This document shows, piece by piece, positions 1 to 11,886 of a stretch of DNA of 64,000 nt. Every line of letters starts with the position of its first letter. Within the stretch, counting starts at the first letter, position 1. A model generated the notes under the pieces. The model was not told where the DNA came from. It searched no databases and was given only the letters and a program-made list of their open reading frames with translations. The stretch comes from Allodiplogaster sudhausi (lineage: Eukaryota; Nematoda; Chromadorea; Rhabditida; Diplogasteridae): contig CALZFC010000059.1 of NCBI GenBank assembly GCA_945643635.1, forward strand, positions 1,327,001-1,391,000, in the 5' to 3' direction. Made by a program: the position numbers and the translations under genes.

Positions 1-65
1 AATTCCTGAACTTGGGGAAGTATGCTTAAAAAAGATGATTGGAACTAAATGTTTGCACCCAATAG

Positions 66-501
66 ATTCTGTTCATCATCTTTCCCGACAACTCCCCAAT
101 CATGACGTATCTCTTCCATGCGATGCCGATTGCCTGTGACATCAAGGCGCTTGCTCCCGCTCTCATTTGTCTCGGCAATCAACAACTTCGCAAACGAGTT
201 TGTTCCTCTTTTCACAGAATTATCAATTTTTATTCTGCCGTAAGATTATTTCATACAATAGTTTCTTTATTCTTCCTCTTCAAAAGTCTATTAGAAAGTC
301 AACAAAGTATTTTGTTCATTTCAAGAGCTATGCACATTTTTTCCTCGAGAAAAATACCATGATGCCACAGCATTTTCCCACAATTATGGTGTTAATATAA
401 ATAATTATTAGTCAAATTAATTAATGCTTTTTGAGTACTGGTCAGTCGCTGGCAGTTTCTACCGAAATACGAGATCGCCTTTAATAAGCTACGTTACCTA
501 A
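66..501 (+). CDS. Family A chemoreceptor, 3' end only (last two exons; gene begins outside the window)
   Basis: These are the last two coding exons of a seven-transmembrane chemosensory receptor. The first spans 66-197 (TM7 and the following LRKR basic end, donor at 198). The second spans 436-501 (short hydrophilic tail YWSVAGSF...ISYVT, TAA at 499-501). Both match exons 7 and 8 of the complete genes at 3721-6641 and 34232-37421, with the same phases and a tail of similar length. The exon 66-197 is one codon longer than in those genes. Nothing in the visible part is broken. Family-level role (odour or chemical sensing in ciliated neurons) is inferred from homology to nematode Srg-superfamily receptors. 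The rest of the gene lies to the left of position 1, so intactness cannot be judged. Confidence 0.75.
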
Positions 502-639
502 TTTTCTAGTAAGTGTGACTTACATACACATGTACATATATTACTCTGATTTATGATTGCATTGGACACTAATTATTTCGCGCCGTGAATAACCGTTTTG
601 TTGAAAGAATAAAATTCTATGAATTGTTGCATAGTTCTT

Positions 640-850
640 ATGAACAACGTTAACTTTAAGTGATTGAATATGTACATTCTCTTTATAGTAATCGTATTTG
701 CTCTATTCGTTGCACAATGGATGCTATTTTCGATACCATTGCGTGGGGGGCAGTATTAAAGGTGGATTCAATTGGAGGGTGGGTACTATTTTTTAATGGC
801 ATTTTTATGGGGGTACTGTTAGAGTGGGGGGGGGGGTGTTTTAATTGAGA
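640..850. repeat. Dispersed repeat with G-runs, second copy at about 36.69-36.81 kb
   Basis: A segment with runs of G and repeated words resembling GGGTACTATT and GTATTTKCTCTATT. It aligns imperfectly in the same orientation with about 36,690-36,810, where it also lies beside a family A gene (in its intron 6). No coding sequence was seen. It is probably a small non-autonomous element or a piece of an older duplication. Confidence 0.4.
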
Positions 851-1159
851 AAATACATAACATACATATGTGCCAGAGTGAATGGTTACCACTTGAGGAA
901 GCAAACACATGCGAGAGGCACATTCGAGTGGCCCATTGCAACGTAATTTTCATCTTGATCTTGAACTAGAAAAAGAAGGAAAGATATAAAAAAAATTCGC
1001 CCATGTTCGTGGACTGCAAGGAAGCGGCTTACCGCAAAAGACGTACTCAAGCAACACTGGCATCCGGTGATGTAGAATGCGATCCTGTAACAACTTTTAA
1101 TGTGAACTTGCACTGGTTGAGGCAACTCATTACTCTTTTCCTAGTCAACTGAATACTAC

Positions 1160-1740
1160 TATCAGCGTTTAACTGTAGAATGCCGTACTTCTGAAGGAGT
1201 ATGAGAGTGCGAGGGTGGAGTTTGAAAGTGGATACCTTTTCCCTCCTTTAATTATTGCCCTAGGCACATACACTATGTACAAGATGAAAGGTTCTTTTTT
1301 CACAAAATAATAGTTAATCAGGAGCACATTATAACTGCGTGCTTCGAGACCTTTTCAGAGCGAGTAGACTATAGTAGATAACATGAAAAGCGAGTAATGA
1401 GAACGTTCCACAAAGATGCTCCGTAAAAGGTCGACGAGACCTGGAACAGAAAGAAACGAGAATGTTCTTGCAGGGTGCTCTCAGTATACGGTTCGAGTGA
1501 CAAAAGTGTGCCTAATAAGTTCAACGGTTGGCCATCCAACATTCAGTGCAATTCCCGTCGTAACCATGACAAATATGTGGCCACGGGTCAACATTTTCTG
1601 CTACAGAACGTGATTTACTTTATATTTTTTGTTGTAAACTTCTGCATTTGCGTTCAAGAAATGACGTCATACCGGCTGCGAAAGTATTTACGTGAAGCGA
1701 GAAGAGATCGTGAATGGAGAAGATGAGCAGAAGAATCCTG
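1160..1740 (-). pseudogene. Inverted relic of a family B (Str-like) receptor, exons 3 and 4
   Basis: Read on the minus strand, this stretch matches 9,060-9,730, the middle of the family B gene at 8.8-11.9 kb. Exon 3 (about 1,540-1,605) reads KMLTRGHIFVMVTTGIALNV without interruption, after a CAG acceptor. In exon 4 (about 1,345-1,440) two bases are missing compared with the other copies, which shifts the frame. The flanking intron sequence is conserved too, so this is a duplicated genomic piece and not a processed copy. No other exons of the gene are present on this strand nearby. It is a non-functional fragment that shows an inversion during growth of the cluster. Confidence 0.7.
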
Positions 1741-2088
1741 AACTTTGACTTCTTCATCTTTGCTCAGTAAGACTCGACCACGGCTCTATCAACAAGCCCT
1801 GCCCAAGAAATTTGTATATATTCAAAACATGAAATCACATATCTTATACAAATCGACGAGCTCTTCAAAATGAGCATAAATTCTCTATAGGTCGCTTTCC
1901 CTATGAATACGTAAGCGATACTATAAAACTTCATCGGACTGTGAGTTCTTAAAAAAAAGGGTCAGAATATTTGCAATAAACCAAGGATATCATCTGATGC
2001 TTGACAAATCTACGGACAAATTCCGTGTTTTTTCACCAATTTACGTCCGATGTTCTCGACCAAAATAAAATGAACTAATTTTTAAGGT
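1741..2088. other. Intergenic, no feature seen
   Basis: AT-rich sequence between the inverted receptor relic and the repeated block that follows. I see no coding exon, RNA gene or clear repeat. Confidence 0.5.
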
Positions 2089-3620
2089 GTGGCGGTGACG
2101 ATTCGTTCCATTTCACGGGCAATGAAAGATGGTGCTATTAGGCAAAACGCTGTGAATTCGGAGGACTCTCTCTCTCTCTCTCTATCTCTCTGCTTTGAGA
2201 ATTCGAATAGAGAGCAGGTATTTCAGACGAAGATATCATATGATAATGAGTTTGGACAGTATCATTTGTTTGTTCACACCGTAGCATTTCATTCATTTGA
2301 TGTGCAATGCAGACAGTCCAAACTAGACAATGGATGTGAGAGGAGGCTTCCTTTTTTTTATGAAAAGAAGCACTTTGTCCTTTTTAATGTAAAGTTGAAA
2401 CGAACTTAAATTGCTATAAATAATGTTTATTTGAAGATGCGTCACTGTTCAGGTGCTCGGGTTGATGGAATTTGAACGACGTGAACTATTTCACTCTTTA
2501 TATACGAAATTCAATGAATGACGAGAGCGTTTCCGCTCACGCTGTTACGGAAGTTTTTTTTTCTTCCTCTCAAAACTATCAAGTTTGCCCTCAAAACTCC
2601 TTCTTGATGAACTCATGTGGATAATCGAGCGCTGAACTGTAGAATGAATAAATTATTCAAAGTCTGATGAATATTTTCCTTCTCCATCTGAAAGGTGGAC
2701 TGAGTTCCATTCTCTCATGGCTACAGTCTGTTTAATGCTGTGAGGAAGTATATCGCTTCTTATTCCCGGAATTCTAGGAACAATAACAATGAGTAACATT
2801 TATAGTACCGCATCACGTTCTTTTATATGCTGTTTCAAGATACATATGTCTCGCAACGAATTGAGCACAGACTGTGGAAAACGGTCTTGAGCAACAAAAA
2901 GTGACAAGTTGCTTATAGTAGTGCCCCCAGTACTTCTCATAATCTACCGTTTCAAGCGGACTATTTATACATATATTGCGATCTTTTATCGCTAGAATTT
3001 CATTAACAATCGCTAGACTTTACGTGCTTAGAATAATGCTGTCATCTGATGATGTTAGATGTAGCCGAATGGCTCAAATATGACTATATCTTGCTTATCC
3101 GCACCAAAATGTGCTTTTTCTTTCCTATAGTGAATAGAATTAATTGCTTTTGTTCCTGCGAATAAAATTATACGCACCAGACTGCCATCATATTGAGAGA
3201 CAAACTCAACCATAATTGAATTTAACGCAAGAAAAAAAAACGAAAAACTCCATTTGTTCAAAGATATGTATGTACTTTATGCCATAATACTGTCGTGTAA
3301 ATGGAGATAAATCACGTATCAAAGTTATCATAGCTACACTAGCTGCCCTATACCCTTGCCCCTTACGAAAGTACTCGATCATCCAGGCCAATATAGTAAA
3401 CCGCCGCCTGTACATTAATAAACTGTGTTATACCCGGCTAACTCTAGTGCTAGTCATTCCTAAAGCAGCCTAGCATTCAACATTACCAATACTTTAACTC
3501 ACCATCAGCTCACTTCGGCTTCCTGAGCTATCATCAGCTATCTGATTTTAATTGTCTGCAAGAAATTCTGGCACGGCGGACTCATCTGTTATCGCATATT
3601 TCATCCCACTCATACTCTAT
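2089..3620. repeat. Cluster repeat block D, copy 1 (upstream of the 3.7-kb receptor gene)
   Basis: This is one of three related blocks; the others are at 7,085-8,305 and about 32,640-34,060. The first part (2,150-2,400) matches 32,730-32,985. From 2,407 on, beginning near AAATTGCTATAAATAAT, all three copies align through about 1.1 kb, with scattered substitutions and small indels. Copies 1 and 3 lie directly upstream of intact family A genes. The block may therefore hold their promoter and 5' flank, carried along by duplication. No conserved open frame runs through all copies, so I regard it as non-coding. A short (CT)n run sits at about 2,165-2,190. Confidence 0.7.
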
Positions 3621-3720
3621 ATTTTTTACTGCGTTTTTATATGTGCATAGTCAATTTTCTCAATGATTAATTAACCAATTTAATTCGGCAATTTTTTAAA
3701 ATTCTAAATTGCAATTAAGA

Positions 3721-6641
3721 ATGACCCACTTCCTCTACTACTTGGTGTACCTCGTGGTCGGCTTTCCAATCTTCGTGCTCTACATCTCCATTCTTGTCAT
3801 CGTTTCCACGGCGCGATTTCGCAAGCTGCAACCCTTCACATCTTCCTTCTACTTTCTCTTCATATTTGGCGGCATATTGGTATCATAAAAAATTGATACT
3901 AAAGTATATATGTTTTTATGTGAAACATGTAGTAAACTAGAGTGTTGGGTGTTATGATATTCAAGACAATAGCAAGTTTAAAGCAGAGCGTTAAACTCAG
4001 GATTGTCTTTACTACGTAGAAGTAATGTTCGTCTACAAGCTGCCGCTCCTGGCTGAACTTAACAGATACTACGGCAACATAAAGCCTTCTTGGATGACGA
4101 CTGTCTTATTTGCGTGAGTTCTGCATTAGCGGAGCACGAAAATTGAAAAAAATATTTGGGTTTTAAAATTGCCGCCGACCTTCGTCCTCTCTACGGAATC
4201 GTGTAACGTGCAAAATAGCACTTGATAATAAGAGATCCTACTCCTAGAGCACAATCTTTTTTAATGATCGTCCTTCTTTAAGTGACTACATCTAGAAATA
4301 TTTATCAATTCAACACCCTGAAACCGAAGTTAGGACAAATGGTTTTAGAGAAAGTTTTTTTAAAATTATTTTTTCTTCTCGTTATTCAGACTCAAGCTTT
4401 TCCTACCGTATTCGCAAACCGTGCTCAACTTCGCAATGGCTTGCAACCGATTTACAGCAATAATAGCTCCAACAAAGCATAAATTGGTTAGTTCTTACAT
4501 ATATACATATTATGACTACACTCCCACTCAACAAAAGTTTTGTTTGAATCAGAATTTAATATTAAAAATTTTATTTTATACGATCTTGCTCGAATTCCTA
4601 CAGGTAGGACAAAGTCCGATGTATTAAGTTACATACATAATTCTGAAAAGATAGTTTAGCAAACAATATTTTCCAAAAAGAAGTTGGAGCTGGCTGGGAA
4701 ATTTCCAGCCATAAGAGAAGTAAGACTCTTTAAACTTATACATCCGACCCACACTCGTGAATGCCTTTCGAAAAAGAAATATGTACATATGTCTGATGGT
4801 ACAAATGCCCGACAGATTCATACATATTTTCTGCAGTTTAAGCATTTATAGTTTGAGAAATATAATGTTTGAATATTACCTGATTCTGTCCCCGTCTGGA
4901 ACCTCAGCTAGTCTCTGCGAATTCTCCATACTCTGCCAGGATCAGGTTGCCAAAATGTATCGTACTATAAGATCGGCCATTTCGTGCTAGGAGTTTCCGA
5001 GTTTAAGCCTCCTTTAAAAACACTCTTTCTTAGCTCAATTAAATGGTAGCCTAGGATGTGATAATGCAGCATTCGAACTGAAAGAAAAGACTAGCCATTG
5101 CCACCACGAAAATAAGGTAGTCTTCAAGTTCTATTCAGATCTGGCGTTATCTCCTGCCACTGACGCCGCCTGCCGTGATGGCCGCTGCCTACGGCCTCTC
5201 GTGGTTTCTCTGGGATGTCGGCGCGAGATTTACGACGGATAAAGGAGACGACGGCATCGAGATTGTCTACATGCTCTTCTACGACTCGTACGTACGTCCA
5301 TATGTAAGTGGCGGGAAGTTCTGGTTTTTGAATTTATTAAAATTATTCTTATCTTATGTATTTTCTCACAGAAAGGCTCTAGTTTGAAGAGTATGGATGA
5401 ATAGCAGACGAAAGCATGATGCAACTCAACGTTGCCGTTTTTAATCTTTTCTCGCTATTTTAAATGAATGCATAGATGTTTTCTGTCCATTTAAACTTAC
5501 GCAGGGGCGCGAATTCAAAAAGGGTTTTGAACACTTCCAGATGGTTAATCCGCGCATTGCTTTGACCGTGTTCACGGTCGTTCCAACCGTCACTCTCGCC
5601 ATGTACATTTTCATTGGCAGAACTCTCAGGAAGACGATTACAGGGCACGAGTTCTTCTTTATCTTATCCTGTATTTATAATTAATGAAAACGGAAACTTT
5701 TGCATGAAAATATTTATGTAGCAAAATAACAATATTAAATAACAAATATTATGTTTTAAAATTGAATTAAATATTGAGCGCAAAAAAAGAAAACAAAGTA
5801 GTGAACATAACAAATACAAAACAATAAAAAATAAATATGGAGCATGTTTTAGTGGCCACGCGGCTCGCCACCAGAAACAGCTCGTTCGCCTCGGCGCTGC
5901 AATCGTCCTCGTCGATTTCTCGCCCGCCGTTATGCATGTGATGATGGCTTGCCTCTTTTGGGACCACCTTAAAATTAAAATTAATGAATATTACAAAAAC
6001 TGGAAATGAAAAGAACTCTTTGTTCTTAATCGACTTGGACCGGAATGAGTAAAAGTTTTATAAACTTATTGGAAATTAGACTGAAATTATCTTTAAAACA
6101 TTTCTTAAACTGAAGCATCTCGTTGGCTAATGTCAATATTGAGTCTTCCTTTCCTTTTTTTCAGAAAACCAAAACAATTGAAACAGAATAATCTTTAAAA
6201 GTATACGTTGCCTCCCCTTCTAATTGTTCTTGTGCTTACAGACGCTGTTTAACTTCTTCCCTGCCATCCCAATCGTGACTTATCTCTACCGCGCGATGCC
6301 CGTTTCATGCGACATCAAGGCGCTCGCGCCCGCTCTCATTTGTCTCGCCAATCATGAACTTCGTAAACGGGTTCGAATTATCGATTATTAAATGCCGTAA
6401 TTGATCGATAAAAATGAGGATTTTATGCAATAGTTTGTTTATTCCTTCAGTTCTATTTCTAAAAATATCTTGTTTATTTCGGTAGATGTACATTTTCATT
6501 TTTCAAGAGGAAATAGTTACAGTAGTAATAATAAATGATTATTTGCAAAATTAATTTATGCAACTTGAGTACTGGGCAATTGCTGGCCGATTCTGCCGAC
6601 ATCCGAAATCGTCTGTCCAAACAATAAGCTACGTAGCATAA
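3721..6641 (+). CDS. Seven-transmembrane chemoreceptor, family A (Srg-superfamily-like), intact
   Basis: Eight coding exons: 3721-3879, 4001-4113, 4390-4486, 5139-5303, 5541-5644, 5853-5937, 6242-6370 and 6570-6641. The joined frame is 924 nt, 307 residues, without a stop. Seven hydrophobic segments lie near residues 5-29, 42-66, 87-112, 125-147, 182-203, 220-246 and 252-277. Landmarks are an NRF motif ending TM3 (about 110-112), IWRYLLPLTPP opening TM4, and LRKR after TM7. The NRF...P..H..IW pattern and the D...P.L......LRK end suggest the nematode Srg/Srv/Srx superfamily; the exact subfamily is not certain. The start is the ATG shared with the paralogues. Intron 5 has a GC donor (5645-5646), as in the 34-kb paralogue. 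The likely role is chemosensation in the ciliary membrane of sensory neurons, inferred from the family. Confidence 0.8.
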
Positions 6642-7084
6642 GTTTGTAAGGTAATTAGTATACCCTATAGGGCAACATTTTTTTTTTACTTTTAGAAAGT
6701 TCAGCATATAGATTCCCATTGTATACAGCTATTTTGTCACTGCTAAGCTCATTATTACTCTGATTTATGATTTCTTTAGACACGAATTGGTTACAAATAA
6801 CCCCCTGCCATATTGGCAGCCAAAGTTAAGTTATACAATCACCTTTAGTTACTAACAGAATAGCTTTTATTTTTTATTCTTTTTCTGATATTATTAAAGA
6901 ATAAATTTCTTTTGATTCCGGGATCGGTCAGATGAAAATCTCGCCGTGTTCGAAAAACAGTGGCATGGAGAGACACCGTTCTTATGTGATCTATCAGAGA
7001 GGACAACACGGTCTTGATAGAAAGCATTTTTTGGGTATGGAAGAAAAAATTTCACGCTCCTCTTTCTCATCACCTACAATCACT
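6642..7084. other. 3' flank of the receptor gene, duplicated
   Basis: Non-coding. The segment 6,715-6,810 matches flanks at about 510-600, 12,310-12,400 and 37,480-37,560. About 6,900-6,990 resembles 38,130-38,200. The 3' flank of family A genes was thus copied with the gene, and a detached copy lies at 12.3 kb. Confidence 0.5.
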
Positions 7085-8307
7085 TAAATTGCTATAAATA
7101 AGTTTTACTTGAAGATGCGTCACTGTTCAGGCGCTCGAATGATGATGGAATTTGAACGAAGTGAACTATTTCTCTCTTTATATACGAAATTCAATGAATG
7201 ACAAGAGCGTTTCCGCTATCGTAAAACTGTTACGGAAGTTTTTTCTCTCAAACTTTCATGTTTGTCCTCAAAACTTCTTCTTGATGAACTCATGTGGATA
7301 ATCGAGCGCTGAACTGTAGAATGAATGGACTGAAACAAAACAAGTCTGATGAATCTTTTCCTTCTCCATCTGAAAGGCTGACCGATGTTCCATTTTCTCA
7401 TGGCCACAGTCTATGGAGAGTTGTGAGGAAGTAGATCGTTTCTTATTCCAGGAATTCCAGGAGCAACAACAATAAGTAACATTAATAATACCGCATCACG
7501 TTCTTTTATATGTTTTTTTCATGGTACAAACTCACGCCCATCCAAGATACATATGACTCGCAACGACTTGAACACAGACTGTGGAAAACGCTCTTGAGCA
7601 ACAAAAAGCTACAAATTGCTTAAAGTTCTCCCAGTACTTTTCATAATCTACCGTTTAAAGCGGACTATATATATAATGACTCCAGCGATAGTGCTATTCT
7701 ATCGCTAGTATTTTATTAATGGTCGCTAGACGTTGCTTGCTTCGAATATTGCTGCCTTCTGATGATGTTAGATGTTGCCGAATGGCTCAAATAAGACTAT
7801 ATCTTGCTTATCCCGACCAAAATGAGTTTTTCCTTTCCTTTAGTGAAGAGAATTAATTGCATTTGCTCCTGCGAATAAAATTATAAGCACCCGACAACCA
7901 TCACATTGAGAGACAAACTGCAAACATTATTGAATTGGAAAAAATTCCATTTGTTCAAAGATATGTATGTACTTTATGCCATATTACTGTCGTGTATATG
8001 AGAAATATCACGTAACAAAATTATCATAGCTACACTAGTTGCCATATACCCGTGCCCGTACGAAAGTACTCCATCCTCCATCCTCCAGTCCATATAGTAA
8101 ACCGCCGTCTGGACATTAATAAACTGTGCTATACCTGGCTAGCTCTAGTGCAAGTCATTCCTAAAGCTGCCTAGCATTCAACATTACCAATACTTTAGCA
8201 CAGCTCACTTCGCCATCCTGAGCAATCTAATTTTAATTGTCTGCAAGAAATTCTGGCACGACGGACTCATCTGTTATTTCATCCCGCTCATACTCTATCC
8301 TTTTTTC
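7085..8307. repeat. Cluster repeat block D, copy 2
   Basis: Matches copy 1 (2,407-3,620) and copy 3 (32,985-34,060) over about 1.1 kb in the same orientation. Unlike the other two, it is not followed by a family A gene. At about 8,308 homology stops and a 55-bp fragment of unrelated origin follows, then a family B gene. No coding exon was found in it. Confidence 0.7.
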
Positions 8308-8362
8308 TTTTTGATTCATTTGTTTAAAAGACAACCAGTAGAAATAGAAATGAGCCTCAAAG
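8308..8362. repeat. 55-bp fragment copied from the gene at 12.9-15.1 kb
   Basis: Matches 13,970-14,024 with only a few differences and the same orientation. The source lies in an intron of the unrecognised minus-strand gene. It sits exactly at the right edge of repeat block D copy 2, so it marks a duplication breakpoint or a filler insertion. Confidence 0.6.
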
Positions 8363-8710
8363 TTTTTTGTTATAGTCAATCTTCATCCGTTTATGACCTG
8401 TATTAAGCTCACTGTTAGGCGTAGTCTTGATAAAGTTCAAAAATTTAATGCATACATCCCTTTTGCAATTTATTCTTTCGCCATAACTGTTACTTATGAA
8501 TTTTCTTAGTTCAGATTTTCACTGAACTAAATAACGGTCATCTGCTTTTTGCTCTATAAAGAGGATATGTTCTTAGCTGTTGCAATTACAGCTCTCGGAA
8601 AAAATATGTAATTAATTCTAGGAAGATTCGGCAGTGTGAATTGCTAATTTTGAGAGTAATATTAAGCAATGATAAAGTAGCCACGATATGATATTCATTT
8701 ATTTTCACCA

Positions 8711-8757
8711 GGCTCCCATCCTTGACGACACATTTTAACAACATCAACTTATCTGAT
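8711..8757 (+). promoter_or_regulatory. Splice acceptor and short 5' leader of the family B gene
   Basis: A TTTTCACCAG acceptor ends at 8,711, 46 bases before the ATG. The same arrangement precedes the intact paralogue (acceptor ending 15,456, ATG at 15,503), and the leader sequence between is conserved. It could be a trans-splice (spliced-leader) site or the end of an intron in the 5' untranslated region. The sequence alone does not decide. Confidence 0.45.
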
Positions 8758-9783
8758 ATGGAATTTCACATTGTGTTCCTTGCCGTCTTTGACCACGTCA
8801 TTTTCGGTAAGGTGAACGGAAATTAAAAGTGAAAATAGAACAGAGAACGAGTTTTGCCTTAAATATGTGTATTTCATTATTTTTCCAGCAATCCCGGCGG
8901 CCGCAAATATTGTTTTGATATTGCTAATTGTGAATCGATCGAACGTACGCTTCGGCAAGTACAAGTATCTACTAATCATCTTTTCCACTCATGATCTCTT
9001 CACAACCACGCATCACGAACTTTCGCAGCCGGTGTGACATCAGACATTGATTGTTCAGGAAATAAAAAAAAATATGGAAGTAAGTCACTGTCTGTTACAG
9101 AAAATGTTGACCCGTGAAAATGTTGACACATATTTGTCATGGTAACGACGGGAATAGCACGGAATGTTGTAAGTTTGGATAATCGTTGAAGTATTATCAG
9201 GCACACTTTTCTCATACTCTAACTGTACTTTGAGAGCAAACTACAGAAAAATTCTTGCCTCTTTCTGTTATAGGCCTCGTCGACTATTTACGGAGCAGCT
9301 TTTTCTGGAACGTTCTCATTACTCGCTTTTCATTTTATCTACCGTCTAATCGCTCTGAAAAGGTCTCGAAACAGGCAGTTAAAATATGCCCTTGGTTAAC
9401 TATTTTAAAATTCAACTAAAAGCTCTCCTTTCTGATAAAAAAAGTTATGAGAAACTATTTAAAAAGAAATTATGCCACCATGTTTAGCCCTAGTTACCTC
9501 AGCCTGTTTGGACGTAAATGGTTTATTGTTGTTATGGTGCTGATCTACTTCTCAGAGGTAATTATTTTGTGAAAAATATTCTTTCATCTTGTACATATGT
9601 TGTATGTGCTTATTCCAATAATTAAGGGAGGGAAAAATATAAATTTTCATTTTCAAACTCCCCTCCCACTCTCATACTCGCTGGTTATCTTCACGCAGCG
9701 GGTTTGCACGAACATCGAAATAGCACCGAAAATGAGAGTTCCTACTCCCAGGGTGAATACGGCAGTTTGAACTTTTTTTTTAA

Positions 9784-9935
9784 AGTTTCAAAGTTTATTC
9801 CGCAGGTGCAAGATGAAAGACATCGGGGGTCATGACTGCGGTTCGCATCCGAGTCTCAGGGACGTCCAGCATGTCTTTTCCACTTCACAGCTCTTCGTGT
9901 CCAACGTCCTCCACCTATTTTCGCAATAAGATTGT
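9784..9935 (-). mobile_element. LINE-type retrotransposon 3' end, fragment in a receptor intron
   Basis: On the minus strand the peptide GGGRWTRRAVKWKRHAGRP is followed by a TGCGAACCGCAGTCATGA context and an end containing AATAAACTTTGAAACTT. The same sequence lies on the plus strand at 37,668-37,885. A GRW-[RW]R...KR..GRPR.RW.D pattern is typical of the C-terminal end of non-LTR retrotransposon reverse transcriptase proteins. Only the last part is present, as expected for 5' truncation. It was inserted into intron 5 of the family B gene. The clade cannot be assigned from so short a piece. Confidence 0.65.
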
Positions 9936-10440
9936 CCCATTTCCACTTAATCTCCATGGCTCGTATTCGTATATCGATAATATGAATATTGTCGGAGAGC
10001 CAATCATTAGTAAGATTTTCAATAACGGTAATTCCTGTCGTTTTGTTCTTCATTTTCCTCTGTCGGGAAATCGTTGAGACGGCGGCGATCTTGTTGACGA
10101 GTTTTCTTACCATACAGGAGCTCAGGCTCGATGCCGGTTCGTTAAACTCGACATTTGAGGGCAACGTCTACTCTGTTGTTGGTGAGGAAGTTTTAGAAGG
10201 GATTGAACGCTGCCCAACCTCCTGTCTAACTCGAGGGCCACATTGGACTTTAATGTTACCTCCAGTCGTCTAGGTCAGTCTGGCGGATGCACCATCTTTT
10301 TCGAACCACAGTTCCCTGATTTGACGAGGAAGTGCTCTCATCTGGGGCGGAGTCAATGAGCAGCGCCTGGGGATTGTCGACACAATACGTGTAACTGTTG
10401 TCGCTGTGTGCCGATGTGGGGGAGTAGCAGACCTTCATTA
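9936..10440. other. Unrecognised insert in the same intron, with a coding-like minus-strand stretch
   Basis: This DNA is absent from the equivalent intron of the intact paralogue (16,306-16,439). On the minus strand, 10,257-10,438 encodes 60 residues starting MKVCYSPTSAHSDNSYTYC and ending ...QTDLDDWR, rich in Ser, Asp and Thr. A GTAACA donor follows TGGAG near its end. The neighbouring part (9,990-10,150) has an uninterrupted frame on both strands. The codon pattern looks more like a real exon than chance, but I recognise no family. It may be a captured gene piece brought in with the LINE. Confidence 0.35.
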
Positions 10441-11886
10441 ATTATTGTCATAATTTAAGAAATGAAATATGTATGTGATTTTTATTATTATTTTAAGAGA
10501 ATGCTTTATCTTCTTTTTTTCTGCAAAGATTCTGACATGGTTTGGCGCCTGCCACTTCTTTCTGAAGACTGACGCAACTGGGTTGGAGAGCATGGAAGCG
10601 GAGTTCCATCAGAAGTACGGCATTATATTCGGCGACGCTGGAATCATGGCAGGCGTCTACGTGGTCAGTGGAATTACTCATCGCATAAACAATTCTACTA
10701 TCTTAACCTTACTCTGTTTCAGACTATTTTGAAAACAAAATTGATGACCCATTGAGAATTGCTCATTGTCAGAAATATAATTTTTCGTTGCACATGAGAA
10801 TTGAACTAATTCATTCAAGTTCGTATGATAAACAACTTCCTGTTAACCTATAGATTAAGCCATTTTAAAGCTTGTTGCTATTCTAGAGAAACAGGGATTA
10901 TGTTTTTTACCCCAAACGGTATATATGTATATATTTACAATTTTTGCACTTTCAGGACGCCGCGGGAAAGTTGAATTTGCAGCATATCCTGGTGTTCGTG
11001 GTGTACTCGCTCCTGATGGCGGTCAACTTCTCCGTGATCATCGTCTGTTTCGTCCTCATTCTCCACGAGTTCAGGCATGCCAGCATCTCCGCCAGGACGC
11101 GATTCGTGCAGCGACAGCTTTTCGTCTCACTCTGCATACAGGTAGAGGTAGAGAGTGAGGAAAGAGAGAGTAGACGGAGCGAGGGAATGAAGATGAGTGG
11201 AAATAATGAGAGACCGGAAATGTAGGGATGAGGTGAAATGGAGTCTTCAGTGATCTAAGAGCTATTATGCGCAACTTAAGAAGCATGGAACAAAACATAA
11301 GACTCTCTGATTGATGACTTTATAGGACTTTATTAATTCGTTCTTATGCTTATGTACATAAATAGAGTCAGTTGCTCGATGTGCTCGCACTGAGCAAACT
11401 GAAAATTTGGAACAAAAAGATCACATTGGACCCAAAATCATGGAACGATTTATCATGACTTTCGCAATATAGTGAACTTATGGTTAGCAAAAAAATTGAA
11501 AGTGTATCCCTTGAGACGCTCGTTCCGCTCGTTTTTCTCTCAATGCCTTGCCTGCTAACAATCGCCTCGTCCCTCGACGCAATCGACATTGGCGACTTTG
11601 GAGACTATTCTATCCCGCTCGTTCAGGTTTTTTTTGTAATTTCATCAGGAACTCTGCTATCGCATCCATATACGTGTAAATCAATATGCAAAAAAAAACA
11701 ATAAATATATCCATTTTTTTACATTTTTACTTCCTAGAGTAGTAAGTTGATCGTTCGTTATCATTTCTAAAAAATTTTCTTGCATCTCAGCTTTTTCCTG
11801 CCATCGACGCCTTTGTCCTTCTGTTAGTGATCAGAGACTACCGACGCGCGCTCTTCTTACTTTCTTTTTTGCCGCCGGTGTTCTAA

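Larger units (their letters stand above)
8758..11886 (+). pseudogene. Family B (Str-like) chemoreceptor, frameshifted
   Basis: Nine exons can be placed: 8758-8806, 8889-9031, 9101-9168, 9274-9362, 9488-9557, 10529-10663, 10956-11141, 11516-11626 and 11791-11886. All have good splice sites and match the intact gene at 15503-18003. Exon 3 is 68 nt instead of 60. A partial repeat of AAAATGTTGA replaces two bases, which shifts the frame and meets TAA within the exon. All other exons keep frame and Str-type features: FGKYKYLL after TM1, QRQLF before TM6, DYRRAL at the C-terminus. Intron 5 is about 970 nt instead of 134 because foreign DNA entered it, including a LINE end. It is either a recent pseudogene or a strain-specific null allele. 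The final exon ends with TAA at 11,884. Confidence 0.75.
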
